From Mangifera indica (lineage: Eukaryota > Streptophyta > Magnoliopsida > Sapindales > Anacardiaceae): a stretch of 64,000 bases of DNA. Under the pieces are notes generated by a model. That model was given only the letters and a program-made list of their open reading frames with translations, was not told the DNA's origin and ran no database searches. The stretch is taken from NCBI RefSeq assembly GCF_011075055.1, contig NC_058137.1, positions 9,967,463 to 10,031,462 on the forward strand. The letters are read 5' to 3'. Position numbers and translations under genes: made by a program. Each line of letters begins with the position of its first letter. The first letter of the stretch is position 1. This document shows positions 34,495 to 46,976 of this stretch, piece by piece.

Positions 34495-35199
34495 TAATGG
34501 AACCCTAACCCCTTAAATTTTTTTTTTCCTCCTCTAAACCCTAAAAACTAACCATTTTGCCCATAAGCCAAGTTTTAAAAAAAGACATTTCCCCCCTTAG
34601 GGTTTAGTTTTTAAACTTTGATGTCATTACTGGTGGCCTCTCCCTTCAGTGATCTCTTTCCTTCTAGCTAGACGCCTAATCGATATTGAATCAAGTTGGG
34701 GAAGACTAAGACAAAGATCTCGTCTTCATTTGGAAAAACAATCGTTTTCCCAAACGTCTTCTTCTAGGAAGATGATCATCTTCCTAGACAAAGATAAAGA
34801 TAAGATCTTTGTCTTTGTCTTTGTCTCCCTAGCTTGATTCGATGTTGATCAGAGATCTAGTTAAGAGGAGAGAGATCGCCAGAGGGAGAGGAAGCTTTAG
34901 GAGGAAGAGGCCACCAACAATGGTGTCAGAGATAGTGCTGGAGTTTGAAAACTAAACCCTAGGGGGGAAATGTCTTTTTTTTTTTTTAACTTTGCCCATG
35001 GAGGAAATGGTTAGTTTTTAGGGATTTTGGGGAAAAAATTAAATTTTTATTTATGTTTAATATTACAGATAAAATAACAATTTTACCTTTAAAACTAATA
35101 AACTTAACCCCCCATAAGTGAGTGTTTAGGATTTTTATAGTTAAAGAATAGAAACTAGTGATTAAAATATGCTTTGAGTGGGAATATGTCCTTTGGCGG
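34495..35199. mobile_element. Mutator-like element E3, left end truncated
   Basis: The right end 'gagtgggaatatgtcctttggc' matches the family terminus. The left side starts inside the inverted repeat ('aaccctaaaaactaaccatt'), so about 130 bp of the outer left arm is missing. The arms 'ggtttagtttttaaactt' (34600) and 'gagtttgaaaactaaacc' (34941) are complementary. The centre has a 26-bp perfect palindrome (34763-34788) and a near-palindromic aaagat/tttgtc run. Confidence 0.7.
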
Positions 35200-37563
35200 T
35201 CCAAATTATCCAAAGGATTTATGTTTCAGTTTGAAAATGGCAAGCTCCATCTTAGTTTGGTAACAGAAAAGTTAACAGTTAAATTTTCCTGAGAAAGACT
35301 AAGGGAGGTCCATGTAACAATTATTTGAATCCCTCCTGCTTGTTTGTGGATATTAATGAATCCATGTCAGACAATCACATCAAATGTAAATTTTTTATTA
35401 GTTGTTTGTGGGGGATGCAATTATAAGTCCTGTTGAAAATGTGAAAGGCGAGGCATCTTCTAGGAAAAGAGATAAAGTTGAAATGCTTAAAGATTGATTT
35501 AAAAAAAACCTCAATTATGACTTCTTGGCTTAGCTCTGCGTGTTTTTCTTATTAGTTTCGAAGTTGAGGACCCCATGCAATTTTACTAGCCATCTTTTAT
35601 GAAGCCTCTTGTGCCATAAAATAATTGAGACTTCCAGTGATCAAAGAAGCAGCAGCTTCACGGCACCTCTAGGAAACAATATAAAACCAAAGCCTAAACT
35701 GCATAGAACTTAGATGGAAAGACTCAATTATATGATGCCTTAATGACTTCTTGCTCTTCTTCCACTGTTGCACATCTCAAGTATGATTTTTTTTTTTCGT
35801 TTTAAGATTAAAAAAGTCACGAAGACGATGTGATTCAATACCTAACCCCATTATACTAAATTAAATTGTCAAGAACAACACTCAAGGTAATATTATATAT
35901 ACAAATTATTGACAGCAGTACCTAACCTTGCTACTTAAAATTAAATTATCAAAAACAGGAATAATTAACTAATCAATATTATAAATTAAAGTAAAATAAA
36001 ATAAAAAATAACATTCTAGAAAAAAGAATTCATTATCATATCTTAGCAAGTAAAATTTAAATTTATTTACAATTAGTTTGCAAGTATGGCCAACATAGTA
36101 TGAGAGAATTATTTAACCTTTTTTATTTACTACACACTATCTAAAAAATCTTTGAGGGACCAAAATCATGTTTTAATACTAATTTATAATACTTTCTCTA
36201 GAAATACTATTTTTGAAAGAGGAACGTTATTATACTCAGTCTATCTAACATAATGATAATTTTAACTTACATAAATTTAAGATAAAATTATAAAATTATT
36301 GAAATATCCTTCTTTATAAATATTTTAGTGGAAACGAACAACTATGTCCAAAAACAAAGAAGTATAATCTATCATAAAATGTGTAGTAAAACTTACATAA
36401 CATATATAAAAATAGTCTCCTAAATACTCTTATCACTTATAAAAAAATATAATGACCATAATGCCCTCCTATCAGTTTTATGCTCGTTGACCGTACATTA
36501 CAATTGTGATCCTCACCTATTACGTGCAAAATATAAAAATATAAAAGTGAGTTATATTTCAACCCGTAAATAAGAGAACTTAACCTACAACTTAAATGTT
36601 TAACCCTCTTATACTTTGTACTTATTCAACCTTAACTTTCTACTCAGGAGTGCGCCTTCAAACTCTGAGTTTGGATTAAGTGGAACTTACATGACTTTGT
36701 AAGCAAAAAAACAAAATTCAACACCAATAGTAAAATCATAAAATACTAAACTTCTACTTAATTTTCTTAATTTGATCACAACAGGCTATAAAATCATATT
36801 ATATATGATTTAGGAATCAAAGCATACTTGTTTGTGTCATTTGGTTGTCCAAAGAAGATTGATTATCAATCCATGTGCAAAGTCTTCCTCCCTAGGTTTT
36901 GTAGAATGAGCTTGTAGTGCCAAATAACTTATGCACTTTTTATAAACAGGGTAGGGGACCTTGTTTGTATTAATTTATTACCAAAGGATAAAATGGTCAA
37001 TTAGGTTTTCCCACAAAAAACCCAATAACCCTTATATCAACCCACACTCACAACCCGAAATTAATAGTTACAACATCAAGTGTATCAATTTGCTTATGAA
37101 TGATCATATCAAACCATAAAATAAAATATCTCTAGAGTATACATTCATCCGGTTTTATTTCATAATAAATAAATATTTAATCAATATATTATTACAACAG
37201 ACATATCTTGTCTTGGGAACACTTTTAGCCCCATTCTACTATCACAGGAACCACTTTTAGTCCCTATGCTATAATAAGCCACTCCAAGGATATAAGCACA
37301 GCCAGATCCCTAGGGATCCACCACATAGAAAGGAATGTCTAGTGTGTTTACTATTGGAATGCCATGCCAGCAATCCGTCTGAACTCGCGGGTCAGCAAGC
37401 ACAAAAAACACAATTTCATTACTTGAAAAAACACACTTGATCTGCCTTTTTCACTTCTCTCTTAAAGAAACGGGCTACTAACCCAGTATTTTTAATCATT
37501 TGTTCATTGAATATTTAAGCCGATTCTTACCTAACCCGTATAATTTAGACTTTATAAAATTAA
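35200..37563. other. AT-rich spacer
   Basis: No gene is supported. A frame around 35403-35494 reads a short charged peptide and stops, and is unassigned. Around 36440-36500 and 37200-37430 there are stretches resembling chromovirus LTR text ('ataatgccctcc', 'ccaggatccac'-like), possibly worn LTR fragments. I cannot define ends. Confidence 0.4.
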
Positions 37564-38486
37564 GGCCAAAGGACTATTTTCCTACCCAATTTTTAATACA
37601 AAGATAAATACATATTCATGGGGTTTGAAAAACCCAAACACCTGCCCATGAATCAATTGTTGTTAAAATTTTCTGTTATGACCAAGGGTAAAATTGTTAT
37701 TTTACTAATAATCTTAAAAAAATATAATTTTATCTCGTTTTCCCCCTAGAGTTTTGAAAACATGCATTTCAACCCCCAACCTCAACTTTGAAAAGTAACT
37801 CTCTCCCTCTCCCAAATCCCTAGGGTTTGTTTCAAACTCTGGTGATAGCAACAACTATAGTCAATCGATTCTAGAGTTGACAGGTCTTCTGTGCTTCTCT
37901 CTCTACTACAACGGATGATGCTAGATAAACGCTGATAAAATCGTGAAGGTGATAAAGCCTGAAGACGAAGAGACTTTATGAAATTGACTTTGAACAATGA
38001 GAATCTATCACATTTTTCATCGATTCAACTTCAAATCTAGAAGATTGTTGATGAAGGCCTATTCTTGGACCACAAACACGATGGGTTATTGTCATTTGAA
38101 GTCATTTTGATGAAACCTCTTTGTCTTAGAGCTTCGTCGGCGTTTATTTGGCTTCGTCGACAAAAGACTAATTGACACCTCAACCAATTGGCTGTCACCA
38201 TCGTCGTTGCCAGAGTTTACAGCAAACCTTAGGGATTTGGGGCGAAAAAGTTATCTTTCAAAGTTAAGGCTGAGGTGAAATGTGAGTTTTAAAAACTCTG
38301 GGGGAGAAATGAGATAAAATTACATATTTTTTAATATTATTAGTAAAATAACGATTTTATCCATGGTCTTAATTGAAAATTTTAATAATAGTTAGTCCAT
38401 GGGTGAGTATTTGGATTTTTTAAACCTGGCGAGTATGCATTTGTCTTTGCATAAAAACTTAGGTGGGAAATAGTGATGGATTTTGG
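37564..38486. mobile_element. Mutator-like element E4
   Basis: The left end GGCCAAAGGACTATTTTCC matches E1. The right side 'aaaaacttaggtgggaaatagtg' is the inverted counterpart, with a worn last part. Inner arms pair well: 'aaaattgttattttactaat' (37691) against 'attagtaaaataacgatttt' (38338), and 'aatccctagggtttgtttcaaactctggtg' (37815, first 20 bases considered) against the 'gcaaaccttagggatttgg' stretch (38222). No clear target-site duplication remains. The internal frame on the minus strand (37782-37997) is not recognised. Confidence 0.78.
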
Positions 38487-40600
38487 TAACAAAATAAAAT
38501 AATTTAGAGCATGTTCACATTATATACAACAATGGTGATATGAAATTTACATATTATTTCAAGAAATAAATATAGAAGTATGACATATACCTTGCACCTT
38601 GTAATTTAATTTGAAGTTAGGAAGTTTGAATTACTAAAATAAGTGATATTTTGACTTGCACCCTTCAAAGAAAAGCCATGGTGTTCTCAGCTTAAGGAAG
38701 AAGAAAAGGGAAAAACTTTTTTTTTAATTCTTTTTTCCCATTTTTAAGCATAAACTTGATATTTATCAAGTAAAAACATGTGTCATTTTTATATTAGTTT
38801 GCAATAAAAAGTAAATAATACTTTTGACACATGTTGAATAATTTGTGCCCAAAATTATTCATTCAACTTTCTAAACATTTTAAAATTTGTAAAATGACAA
38901 CTTAGCCCCTTTTCGGAATCTTATTCAAAAAGTGCCATTTTAACCCTCGAAAAGTGCTAGCCAACCTTGGATAAATATTTTCATCTTCACAATACCATTT
39001 TCTTCCTTGACATATGGGTTGACCTTCAAAGTTCATAATGACGTAGTCGTGGACCCTATATCAGAGGATACATTTCGTTATATTACTGTATAACCCAAAA
39101 CTATTGTTAATTGATATACTTCATTTTTTGCTACAAAATGAAGCTCCCACTAATCATGTGATGTCATCTAGCAATGTCCCATAACTCCTATGATATACTA
39201 TGGTGATATAACACATGCCTCTATACAATACTATTGCCCAGATAGATTACTTACATAGGAAACGATTTGATGATGTTTATTAAAACTCATTGGGACCCCT
39301 CATATGTCATATGTATGTAGCTAATATGGTTGTAATAGACAAACTATAACATATATATAAAAGTGAGGTAGTAAACATGCAAAGTATGATAGACCTCTTT
39401 CGTTATTAACAAATGTACATGCAAGATATATAGCCCTGAAATCAACAAAGTGATTGACTTTTAGGGCATACTCTAACAAATAGTCCTTTGGCCTAAAATT
39501 AACAAACGAAAGAGATAAAAGATAACAGAACCTAATTATCAATATTTTTCTAGACAAAAATTTATTATTGAAAGAAATTAATTTTCAATTTTTTTAAAAG
39601 TAAACTTTTATCATTTTTTAATTAAAGATGTCAAACTATCACCTAACTTTCAATAGTATTAAATAGAAATCAACACAAGTATATATGCACATACAATTTA
39701 GGTACATAAATGATGTGTTTTCATGCAATTAGATGATTTTAAATTAAAGATAAAATAATGCTCAATCATATGATAATATATCATCTTTGTACAAAAAATA
39801 TGCATACATAGCATTGCTCAATGTAAATAACATGGTAAATCTTTTATTAAAATGACTAACATGATCATTTTGGTGTGTTTTTTTTCGTAAGAAACAGGTC
39901 ACCCGTGTTGGATTGCTTCAAAAGCAGAACCAACCACACTAAACAGGTCAAACTCAAAATTCAATGATTGACACCATAACCACTAAATCAAATAAATCAA
40001 AAGTTTTTAAAATGTTACTAGTGGAGACATAAATCAATGTTTTCCTATACATGAAATCTCTTTTTTTGCTACTTAAACTATCACTTGGAGGTCTAACATG
40101 CACATTTTATGCAAGGATATGTGCTTTTATGTGTTGACATGAACATTTCAACACATAAATACCTTTAAATTTTATTATTTAAGTTCCCCAAATTTAGTTT
40201 TACAACAATTTAAAAAAAAAAAACACACACACACTCAGGATCAACAAAACCCATCCAAAATAAGTAAAACTCAACCAAATTGATTTGTTATTTTGTTTTT
40301 TATTGTTGGGAAATTTTTATATTCAAAGTTCGGGGTTTGTTTTTTATTTAAACTTAACAAGAAGCTCATGAACAATGGTAATTAAGAATTTCTTTGGATT
40401 TCTATAGAACATTAGTTTAATTAAAATGGACAAATACACATAAAGAGGGAAACAAGTTTTATCATTTTAGGTATTTTTTATTCAAAAAGGAAATAATTTA
40501 AATGAACAAAATATACTTAAAATTTTAATAGAATTTTTTTAATTCATGTGTTGGTCACGTGAATTTGGTGACTTAAGTCTGGATGGTCTCTTTAAATGAA
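38487..40600. other. AT-rich spacer, nothing recognised
   Basis: There are no frames with recognisable content and no RNA gene. A short run 'aaaaaaaaaaaacacacacacac' lies near 40212-40232. Confidence 0.5.
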
Positions 40601-40815
40601 CAATTTATAAGTTTGGTGTTTATAATAAAAAATTAAAAAATCCATCCGAATAAAAAATTGGTCTCTTTAATAATAATAGTAAAACAAAAATTCGTGTTAA
40701 AAACTTTTATTGATATCAAAGATTAGATTCGTTTATATACAACAAAATATAAGTTTGGCATTTACAATAAAAAATTAAAAAATTTGGTTCGAATGAAAAT
40801 TTGGTCTCTGTTATA
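40601..40815. repeat. Two diverged direct repeats, about 142 bp apart
   Basis: 'ataagtttggtgtttataat' (40608) and 'ataagtttggcatttacaat' (40750) are each followed by 'aaaaaattaaaaaat', then 'cgaat.aaaa.ttggtctct'. The spacing and order are the same, so it is a decayed tandem duplication. Confidence 0.65.
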
Positions 40816-40957
40816 TATGGTGAATTTCTCCACCACATGGCTAAAAAGCTAAAGTAAACATATTAAATGCCTTGCAAATTACCTTTAGAAAATATAGCCA
40901 TTTTTTCTTGACTTGGGGGCCGGCAAGATTGCCTATAGATAGCGCGCCGCTCCGCTT

Positions 40958-41009
40958 CCCCTCACCCGCCTGCCCGCCCCACCCCCCCTCCCCTTCCTCC
41001 CTTCCTCCC
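40958..41009 (-). other. G-quadruplex-prone tract
   Basis: On the plus strand eight runs of three to seven C lie within 52 bases, separated by one to five bases. Read on the minus strand this is a series of G-runs with short loops, a strong predicted G-quadruplex motif. It lies in an 90-bp GC-rich island (40918-41009, including gcgcgccgc) in otherwise AT-rich DNA, just before the leader of copia C. Confidence 0.75.
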
Positions 41010-41299
41010 TTTTCGTAATTGAAGTATACGGATTTATACATAAAATTACTCTTCCTCTCTTTCACTTATTTCTCTCAATTCTTCCTTATTTCAATTCTCT
41101 TTTATCTTCTTTACTTCAAGTCTCCTATATTTTGTTTAACTTATATTTACAATACAATATCCGCACAATACACTCAGATATATCATAATCTTTTAATTAC
41201 ATCGTTATATTGTTTATATATTGTAATTATGGATATCTCATTTATCTTTTAATTTATGTTGTTCTTTTATTTAATTTTTCATTTATAATTGTATCTTAT

Positions 41300-42075
41300 T
41301 TGCAACTTGAAGTTTGCAAAATTATAAATCTGGACCTGAAGTCTTGAAGCTCTTGAATCTAGACCTAAAGTCTAAAATATCATAAATCTGGACACAAAAT
41401 CCTGAATATTATTTTTAACCTGAAGTTTATGACATTATGAATTTGGACCTAAAGTCTTAAATATCATGAATCTGAATCTGAAACTTTTTGTAACCTGAAG
41501 TTTACAAAATCATGAATTCAGACCTGAAGTCATGAATTTCATTTGTAACCTAAAGTTTTCAAAAACATAAATTTGCGTTAGCAGTCTTGAATATTATTTA
41601 AATATTTATATTCATTGTTATTATAATAATTATATAATATTTATTTTTATTTTAATAATTGTATCCGATTTGCAACCTAAAGTTTGTAAAATCATGAGAA
41701 TATATATATATAGGCCCGAAGTCCCAAGTTTCATCAAAGTTTTTATTTTATAATAATTATATCACTTTTGCAACCTGAAGTTTGCATAAATTGTGAAAAA
41801 TATGGACTTGAAGTCCAAAATGTAATCAAAATACATATTATAATATTTTGAATACTAATTACAAAACTAAAAGTTTTATAAATATGAGATAATATCTGAA
41901 CCTAAAGCTTCTAAATATTAGTTCCAATATTTCTCCTACAAAATTAATTATTTTGTAAATATGAGATAATATTTGAATTTGAAGTTTCAAAGGTTAATTT
42001 ATATATATTATCTACAAAACCAGAAGTTTTGTATATATCCCAATATTTGAACTTGAAGTTCCTAAAATTGGATGG
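41300..42075 (+). repeat. Short interspersed-motif array in copia C leader
   Basis: A motif of the type 'gacctgaagt(c/t)t' alternates with 'caacctgaagtttgcaaaat'. It recurs more than a dozen times, separated by 'catgaat' or 'ttataaat' words, with spacing of roughly 30-70 bp. No frame is open. Confidence 0.75.
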
Positions 42076-42129
42076 ATAAAATTAAATGAGCTTTTTGCAG
42101 CTCTCCACCTTGAATAAATGAGCCGTGAA

Positions 42130-42620
42130 AAATTGATTAAATAAAATGTCTCAGAAAGACAAATACAATGCTATTATTTTCCTAGCATCACATCCTTGAA
42201 GGATTGCAAATCGAATATATGGATATAATGATAGATCCATTAAATTTGTGGAAAATTTTGAAAGATAAATTTGAACACCAGATTCAATAATCCTTCCAAT
42301 GGCTTTGTAATTTAGTACAACTCTGCAATATTCAACGCTTTTTCCTAATTGAGATAATGTGGAAGATAAAATATTCTCCACCTTTTATTTTATGCTCTTG
42401 TAGTAGTAATAGTGGGAAAGGAAATTCTAAATTAATATTTTCTCATTAAAACCATCAAACTCGCCTCACAAGTATTACATCATTCCCTGAAATGAACGTA
42501 ACTACCAGAATAGTTATCATGGGTGTGAGTAATATCATCCCCACAAGTATTACATCGTTCCTTGAAGTAAACGTAACTACCATAAGTGGTTATCATGGGA
42601 GTGAGATCATGGATAAATAA
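42130..42620 (+). pseudogene. Copia C gag (broken) with a tandem duplication
   Basis: One frame reads HHILEGLQIEYMDI near 42187-42228, then PLNLWKILKDKFEHQI, the copia gag UBN2 region. Stops are at about 42184 and 42295. Downstream, 42470-42534 and 42542-42606 are a duplicated stretch of about 65 bp (cacaagtattacatc.ttcc, cgtaactacca) in the gag tail. Confidence 0.75.
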
Positions 42621-43019
42621 TTTTCAATTTGAAGATGATTATAATAGAAATTCTTAATCATACCACCAAAAGTAGACTAAGAATGAAGCCAAAAATAACA
42701 CAAAGTAAAAAAAAATAGATATGGCCACAAATGTCATTGGTTATGTACCTGTAGTTTACACAAAATTGGGCGAATCTATATTAATTTTTTGATGCTTTAG
42801 ATTTTGTCGATCTAACTAATCTTGATGTTTCAAAACTTTCTTTAAGAATAAAATTATAGATCACTTGAATAGTGATATGAATACCCAAGATTTTTATATT
42901 TAAAATCCATCATATATAATTATTTTGGAGTCATGAATATTATTCTTTAATATCATGTTTTTCTTCTTTTCAATATTTTGTGTATGTTATGACTAATATA
43001 ATTTTTAAATAAAAGGAAA

Positions 43020-44278
43020 TGGACTTCAAAATTGAAGTGTTGACTTTAAAAGCTGATAAGGGAAACATGTGTTTAGTGGATAGTGCAACAACGCACACAA
43101 TTCTCAAGTAAAAGAAATTTTTCTTAACTTTAGCATTGATTGAAACTAAAGTAAACACTATATCAAGATCAATAAATCTAGTTGAAAACTCCAAAAGAGC
43201 TATCAGTTTTAAAGATATAAGAAAAAATTATTATCACATTGAAACCATGAGTGAAATGATGCAAAATTTATCTGTATAATTGGTAATGCCTCCAAAAGAA
43301 GACTTATACTAAAAAGATTGTCTACTTTATCATCTAAACTGTATTATACAATCATAAAGGCAACTGAAACTTATGTAATATCAAACCGGAAGTTCTTTAA
43401 TCCAAAAGCATTTATTTTTTGGCATGATCATTTAGGGCACCTAGGAACGTACATTAAAGACTCATAAAATTTTATTTCCAGTGAAAAATTTGCACTGCCT
43501 GTTTTGAAGGCAAACTTGTAATGAGACCATCTCCCTCCAAAATTGAAGTTGAATCCCTATCATTTCTACAAAGGATTCAAGGGGACATACGTGGACTTAT
43601 TCATCTACCAAGTGGGTCATTTCGATATTTTATGGCTTTAATTAATGTATCTACACGATGGTCTCATGTTTGTTTATTGCCAACTCAAATGTTGCATATG
43701 CTAAATTATTAACACAAATTATTAAATTAAAGACACATTTCGTAGATTATTCGATCAAGTCAATACGATTAGATAATGCTGATGAATATACATCCAAAAC
43801 ATTTGATGATTATTACATGTCTATAGGGATTGATGTTGAACATCTAGACCCACATGTCCACCACAGACATAATAGATTAGCTGAGTCTCTTATCAAACTA
43901 CTTTAGGCAATTACATGTACTTGATTACTAAAAAGTCAATTACCAACTTCTATGTGGGGATATGCTATATTGTATGTTGCAGCCCTAATTTGCTTGCGAC
44001 CTTTTTTTTATCATCAATATTCTCCTCTATCATTAGTTCTTGGTCACCAACTTGATATATCTTATTTAAGAATATTTGGTTGTATTGTATATATCCCTAT
44101 TGGATTTCTTTAATGCACAAAAATGGGACCTCACCATTATTTAGGAACACATGTTAGATATAATTTACCATCTATTATCAAGTATCTAGAACCATTAATA
44201 AGTGATTTATTTACTGCATAATTTGCAGATTGTCACTTTGATGAGATAACATTCCCATCTTTAAAGGAAAAGAAAATG
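43020..44278 (+). pseudogene. Copia C protease/integrase (broken)
   Basis: CLVDSATTHTIL near 43069 is the protease active-site region with Ala where Gly is usual. Then come several stops, a FWHDHLGH-like block near 43420 and the integrase core pieces: RPSPSKIEVESLSFLQRIQG (43524), FRYFMALINVSTRWSHVCLL (43620), SIKSIRLDNADEYTSKTFDD (43755) and RHNRLAESLIKLL (43868). The rest (43910-44275) is out of frame but still copia-like, ending near 'attcccatctttaaagg'. Confidence 0.82.
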
Positions 44279-45555
44279 TGATGTGTGTATGAAATATACA
44301 CAAATAGGGTTATAATAGTATAGTTTTAAAGTGAATTTTGGTCTATTTTGTCAAATTTTTTAAGTTTTATTTAATCTTGATGGCTTGATCTTATTTTGTT
44401 CTTTGAATTATATTTTTAGATGATATGAAGTCATTGAAGCCCCTTCTAGAGTGAAAATAGAAGTTTAAAGAAGCAAATCAGAAGGGTTTACATTAGGAGG
44501 CAGAGAGTAATTATGGGCAGTCTTATGGTCATAATTGGTGCCCATAATTACTGGGCGTAAATTAAAAAAAAAAAAGAAACAAAAAATAGGGTTAAGTGAC
44601 AGGTATAAAAAGAAAGTTACGTCTTCTTCATAGTGTGGAACCAAATATACAGCAGCTCAAAGGATTTTTAAAGAGAGAAAGCTTTAAGAAACAAGTAGAA
44701 GAGGGAAGATCCAAGATTAAAGATAGAAGACCCAGGAGAATCAAGATTTGAAGACCCTAGAGTTTTTCTTATCTCTCTTATTATCTTCTTTTATTGATTT
44801 AAAATGTCTCTCTCTCCAACTATATCTTGTAGTTTGAACTTTATAACCATGAATAGCTAATTTCCTTTACTAGGGTTTATGATGGATCTATAAATTCTCA
44901 AAGATTACATAATGGGTTTTGATTTTTAATTAATGATGATGAATGTTTGATTTAGCAATTGTGATTTTAACTTCTTGCTTGGTGTTAGGGCCCAATGCCA
45001 TGCTTGTTTGTAGATTGGAGTGTGATATTGAAAAATACATACCTAATTAGTTCATACCTTTGCTAAACCTAGGGTTTATTTAGAGATAAATATAAATCTT
45101 TTGTAGGCAAATTGATTGTCATAGAAATTAATGGGTTTTGATTAACAACATACCACGAAAGTAGGTAAGCTCTTAATCTTAACACTCCTTATTAACCTTG
45201 AGAAAGGAATTGGGTAAAATAGGATAATCAACCATCAACAATTCATCTTATCATTGATTTTAATTGGATTCGTTACTGATTTTTGAGTAATTGATAGTGA
45301 AATCATAAACCCCAGGCTTCTCTATAATTGGTATTTAGCTTTTAATTTGCTAGGTAATTATTTTCCTTTGTTAATTTCAATTTAGTTAGTTGCTTTATTT
45401 TATTATTTTTAATTCAGTCCCAATCCATAGCATTTTCTATTTCTCTAGCTAATTTAAACTACAAAACAAGCTAGTATTCAACAACCAATCTCTGTAGGAT
45501 CGACATCTTTCTATATTACTTGATTGACTCGTATACTTGCGAGCCATTGGCAACA
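44279..45555 (+). repeat. 5' LTR of gypsy F
   Basis: About 1277 bp, starting TGATGTGTGTATG at the edge of copia C and ending near GGCAACA. The exact first base is uncertain because TG recurs at 44277, 44279 and 44282. It contains a pyrimidine-rich stretch near 44770-44825 and words also seen in the LTR at 62864-64000 ('ccatgaatagctaa' against 'tcatgagtggctaa'). Confidence 0.75.
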
Positions 45556-45561
45556 AGTTTT

Positions 45562-45583
45562 TGGCGCTGTTGCCGGGGATTGG
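45562..45583 (+). promoter_or_regulatory. Primer-binding region of gypsy F
   Basis: TGGCGCTGTTGCCGGGGATT follows the LTR by a few bases. This string, with a C for the first T of GCTG, is the usual post-LTR sequence of plant Athila/Tat elements. Confidence 0.8.
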
Positions 45584-45704
45584 TGCTTTGTTGATATTAG
45601 TATAATTTGTAGTTTGGCTAGACTAGAGTTTTATTTTATTTTATTCTTGTTCTATTTGATTTCTAGTTGTCTTTGTTCTTTCTTTTTAGGTACTTTATTG
45701 GTTT

Positions 45705-46974
45705 ATGACCAGATCTCAAAATCCAGAATTATTGGATTTTGACCTAGAAATCGAGAGAACCTTTAGAAGACGTAGAAGAGAAAGACGAGTAAGACAAAAA
45801 GTTACCATGGAAGATAACATCAACAATCAACGAGTTCTTCGTGATTTTGCTATAACTACTACACATGATGGTTATTCTAGTGTAGTGAGACCTGCTGTGG
45901 TTGTTAACAATTTTGAGATTAAACCTTCTATTGTTCAGATGGGGCAACAAAACCAATTTAGAGGGTTAGAAAATGAAGATCCACATGTCCATCTATCACG
46001 TTTCTCTCAGATATGTGACACTTTCAAAATGAATGGGGTTTCTGAAGATGCAATCAAATTGAGGCTATTTCCATTTTCTTTGAAGGATAGGGCAACATCT
46101 TGGTTGGATTCTAGGGCACCTGGTGCATTCACTACTTGGCAAGCACTTTTTAAAGCTTTCCTTGCAAAATATTTTCCATCTGGTAAAACGGCCAAATTAA
46201 GAAATAAGATTGCCACTTTTTTCCAAAGGGATGATGAGTCTTTATATGAAGCTTGGGAAAGGTTCAAAGATCTACAGAGACAATGTCCCCATCATGGTTT
46301 GACTGACTGGCTAGTTGTTCAAACTTTCTCTAATGGTCTTTCTCACTTGTTAAAAAGTATTTTGGATGCAGCTGCTAATGGGTCATTAATGGGTAAAACA
46401 TTCGATATGGCTTTGCACTTGATTGAAGAAATGGCTTCTAACAGTTGTCGATGGCCTAATGATAGAGCTAGTCAAAAAAGACATTTGGGAGTACATGAAG
46501 TGGATGGAATTACTATGGTGAATGCTAAGTTGGATGCATTGACAAAGAAATTGGAGAGATTAGATATAAAGGTTGTAAGAACTTCTAGTTGTGAGAATTG
46601 TGGAGGAGATCATACGAGCTTTGTATGCCAAATGGGTACCCACTATGCACATGAGCCTACAAATGAGCAAGTGAATTTTCTCAATTACAACCAAAGGGGG
46701 CAGGGTAATCCTTACTCAAATACATATAACCTAGGTTGGAGGAACCACCCAAACTTTGCATAGTCAACCCAAACCAATACTGCTAACCCAAACCAGAATT
46801 TTAAGCAGCCACCTCCAAGATTTCAAGCTAGAAATACTAACCCCCAACGTTTACATCATCCTCAGCCTCTTCAAGAGCAAAAATCAAATCTAGAATTGAT
46901 GATGGAGAATTTCATTCTTGCCCAAAAATAAAAGGGCGATGCACAAGATGAAGCAATTAGACAACTTACTACTA
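45705..46974 (+). pseudogene. Gypsy F gag
   Basis: This is a capsid-type polyprotein. The frame 45705-46763 starts MTRSQNPELLDFDLE, and a second possible ATG is at 45807 (MEDNINNQRV). The Retrotrans_gag domain covers about residues 80-230 (ATSWLDSRAPGAFTTW, FLAKYFPSGKTAKLRN, YEAWERFKDLQRQCPHHG). A compact zinc knuckle CENCGGDHTSFVC is at about residues 298-310. The frame then meets TAG (46761-46763) at a point where it would otherwise continue, and another TAA near 46929, so gag-pol is not continuous. Confidence 0.88.
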
Positions 46975-46976
46975 AG

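Larger units (their letters stand above)
41280..44278 (+). mobile_element. Copia element C, decayed fragment
   Basis: A leader with many short repeats (41300-42075) is followed by gag pieces (about 42140-42620), a protease/pre-integrase stretch (43020-43500) and integrase pieces (43500-44278). Reverse transcriptase, RNase H and the 3' LTR are absent; gypsy element F begins exactly where C stops. No 5' LTR could be delimited. Confidence 0.78.

Noticed and set aside
40841..41065. Minus-strand frame with a Gly-rich stretch
   Set aside because: The Gly/Glu run is simply the complement of the C-rich tract.
46007..46267. Minus-strand frame inside gypsy F gag, and similar ones at 47393-47695
   Set aside because: Shadow of the strong plus-strand gag-protease frame.
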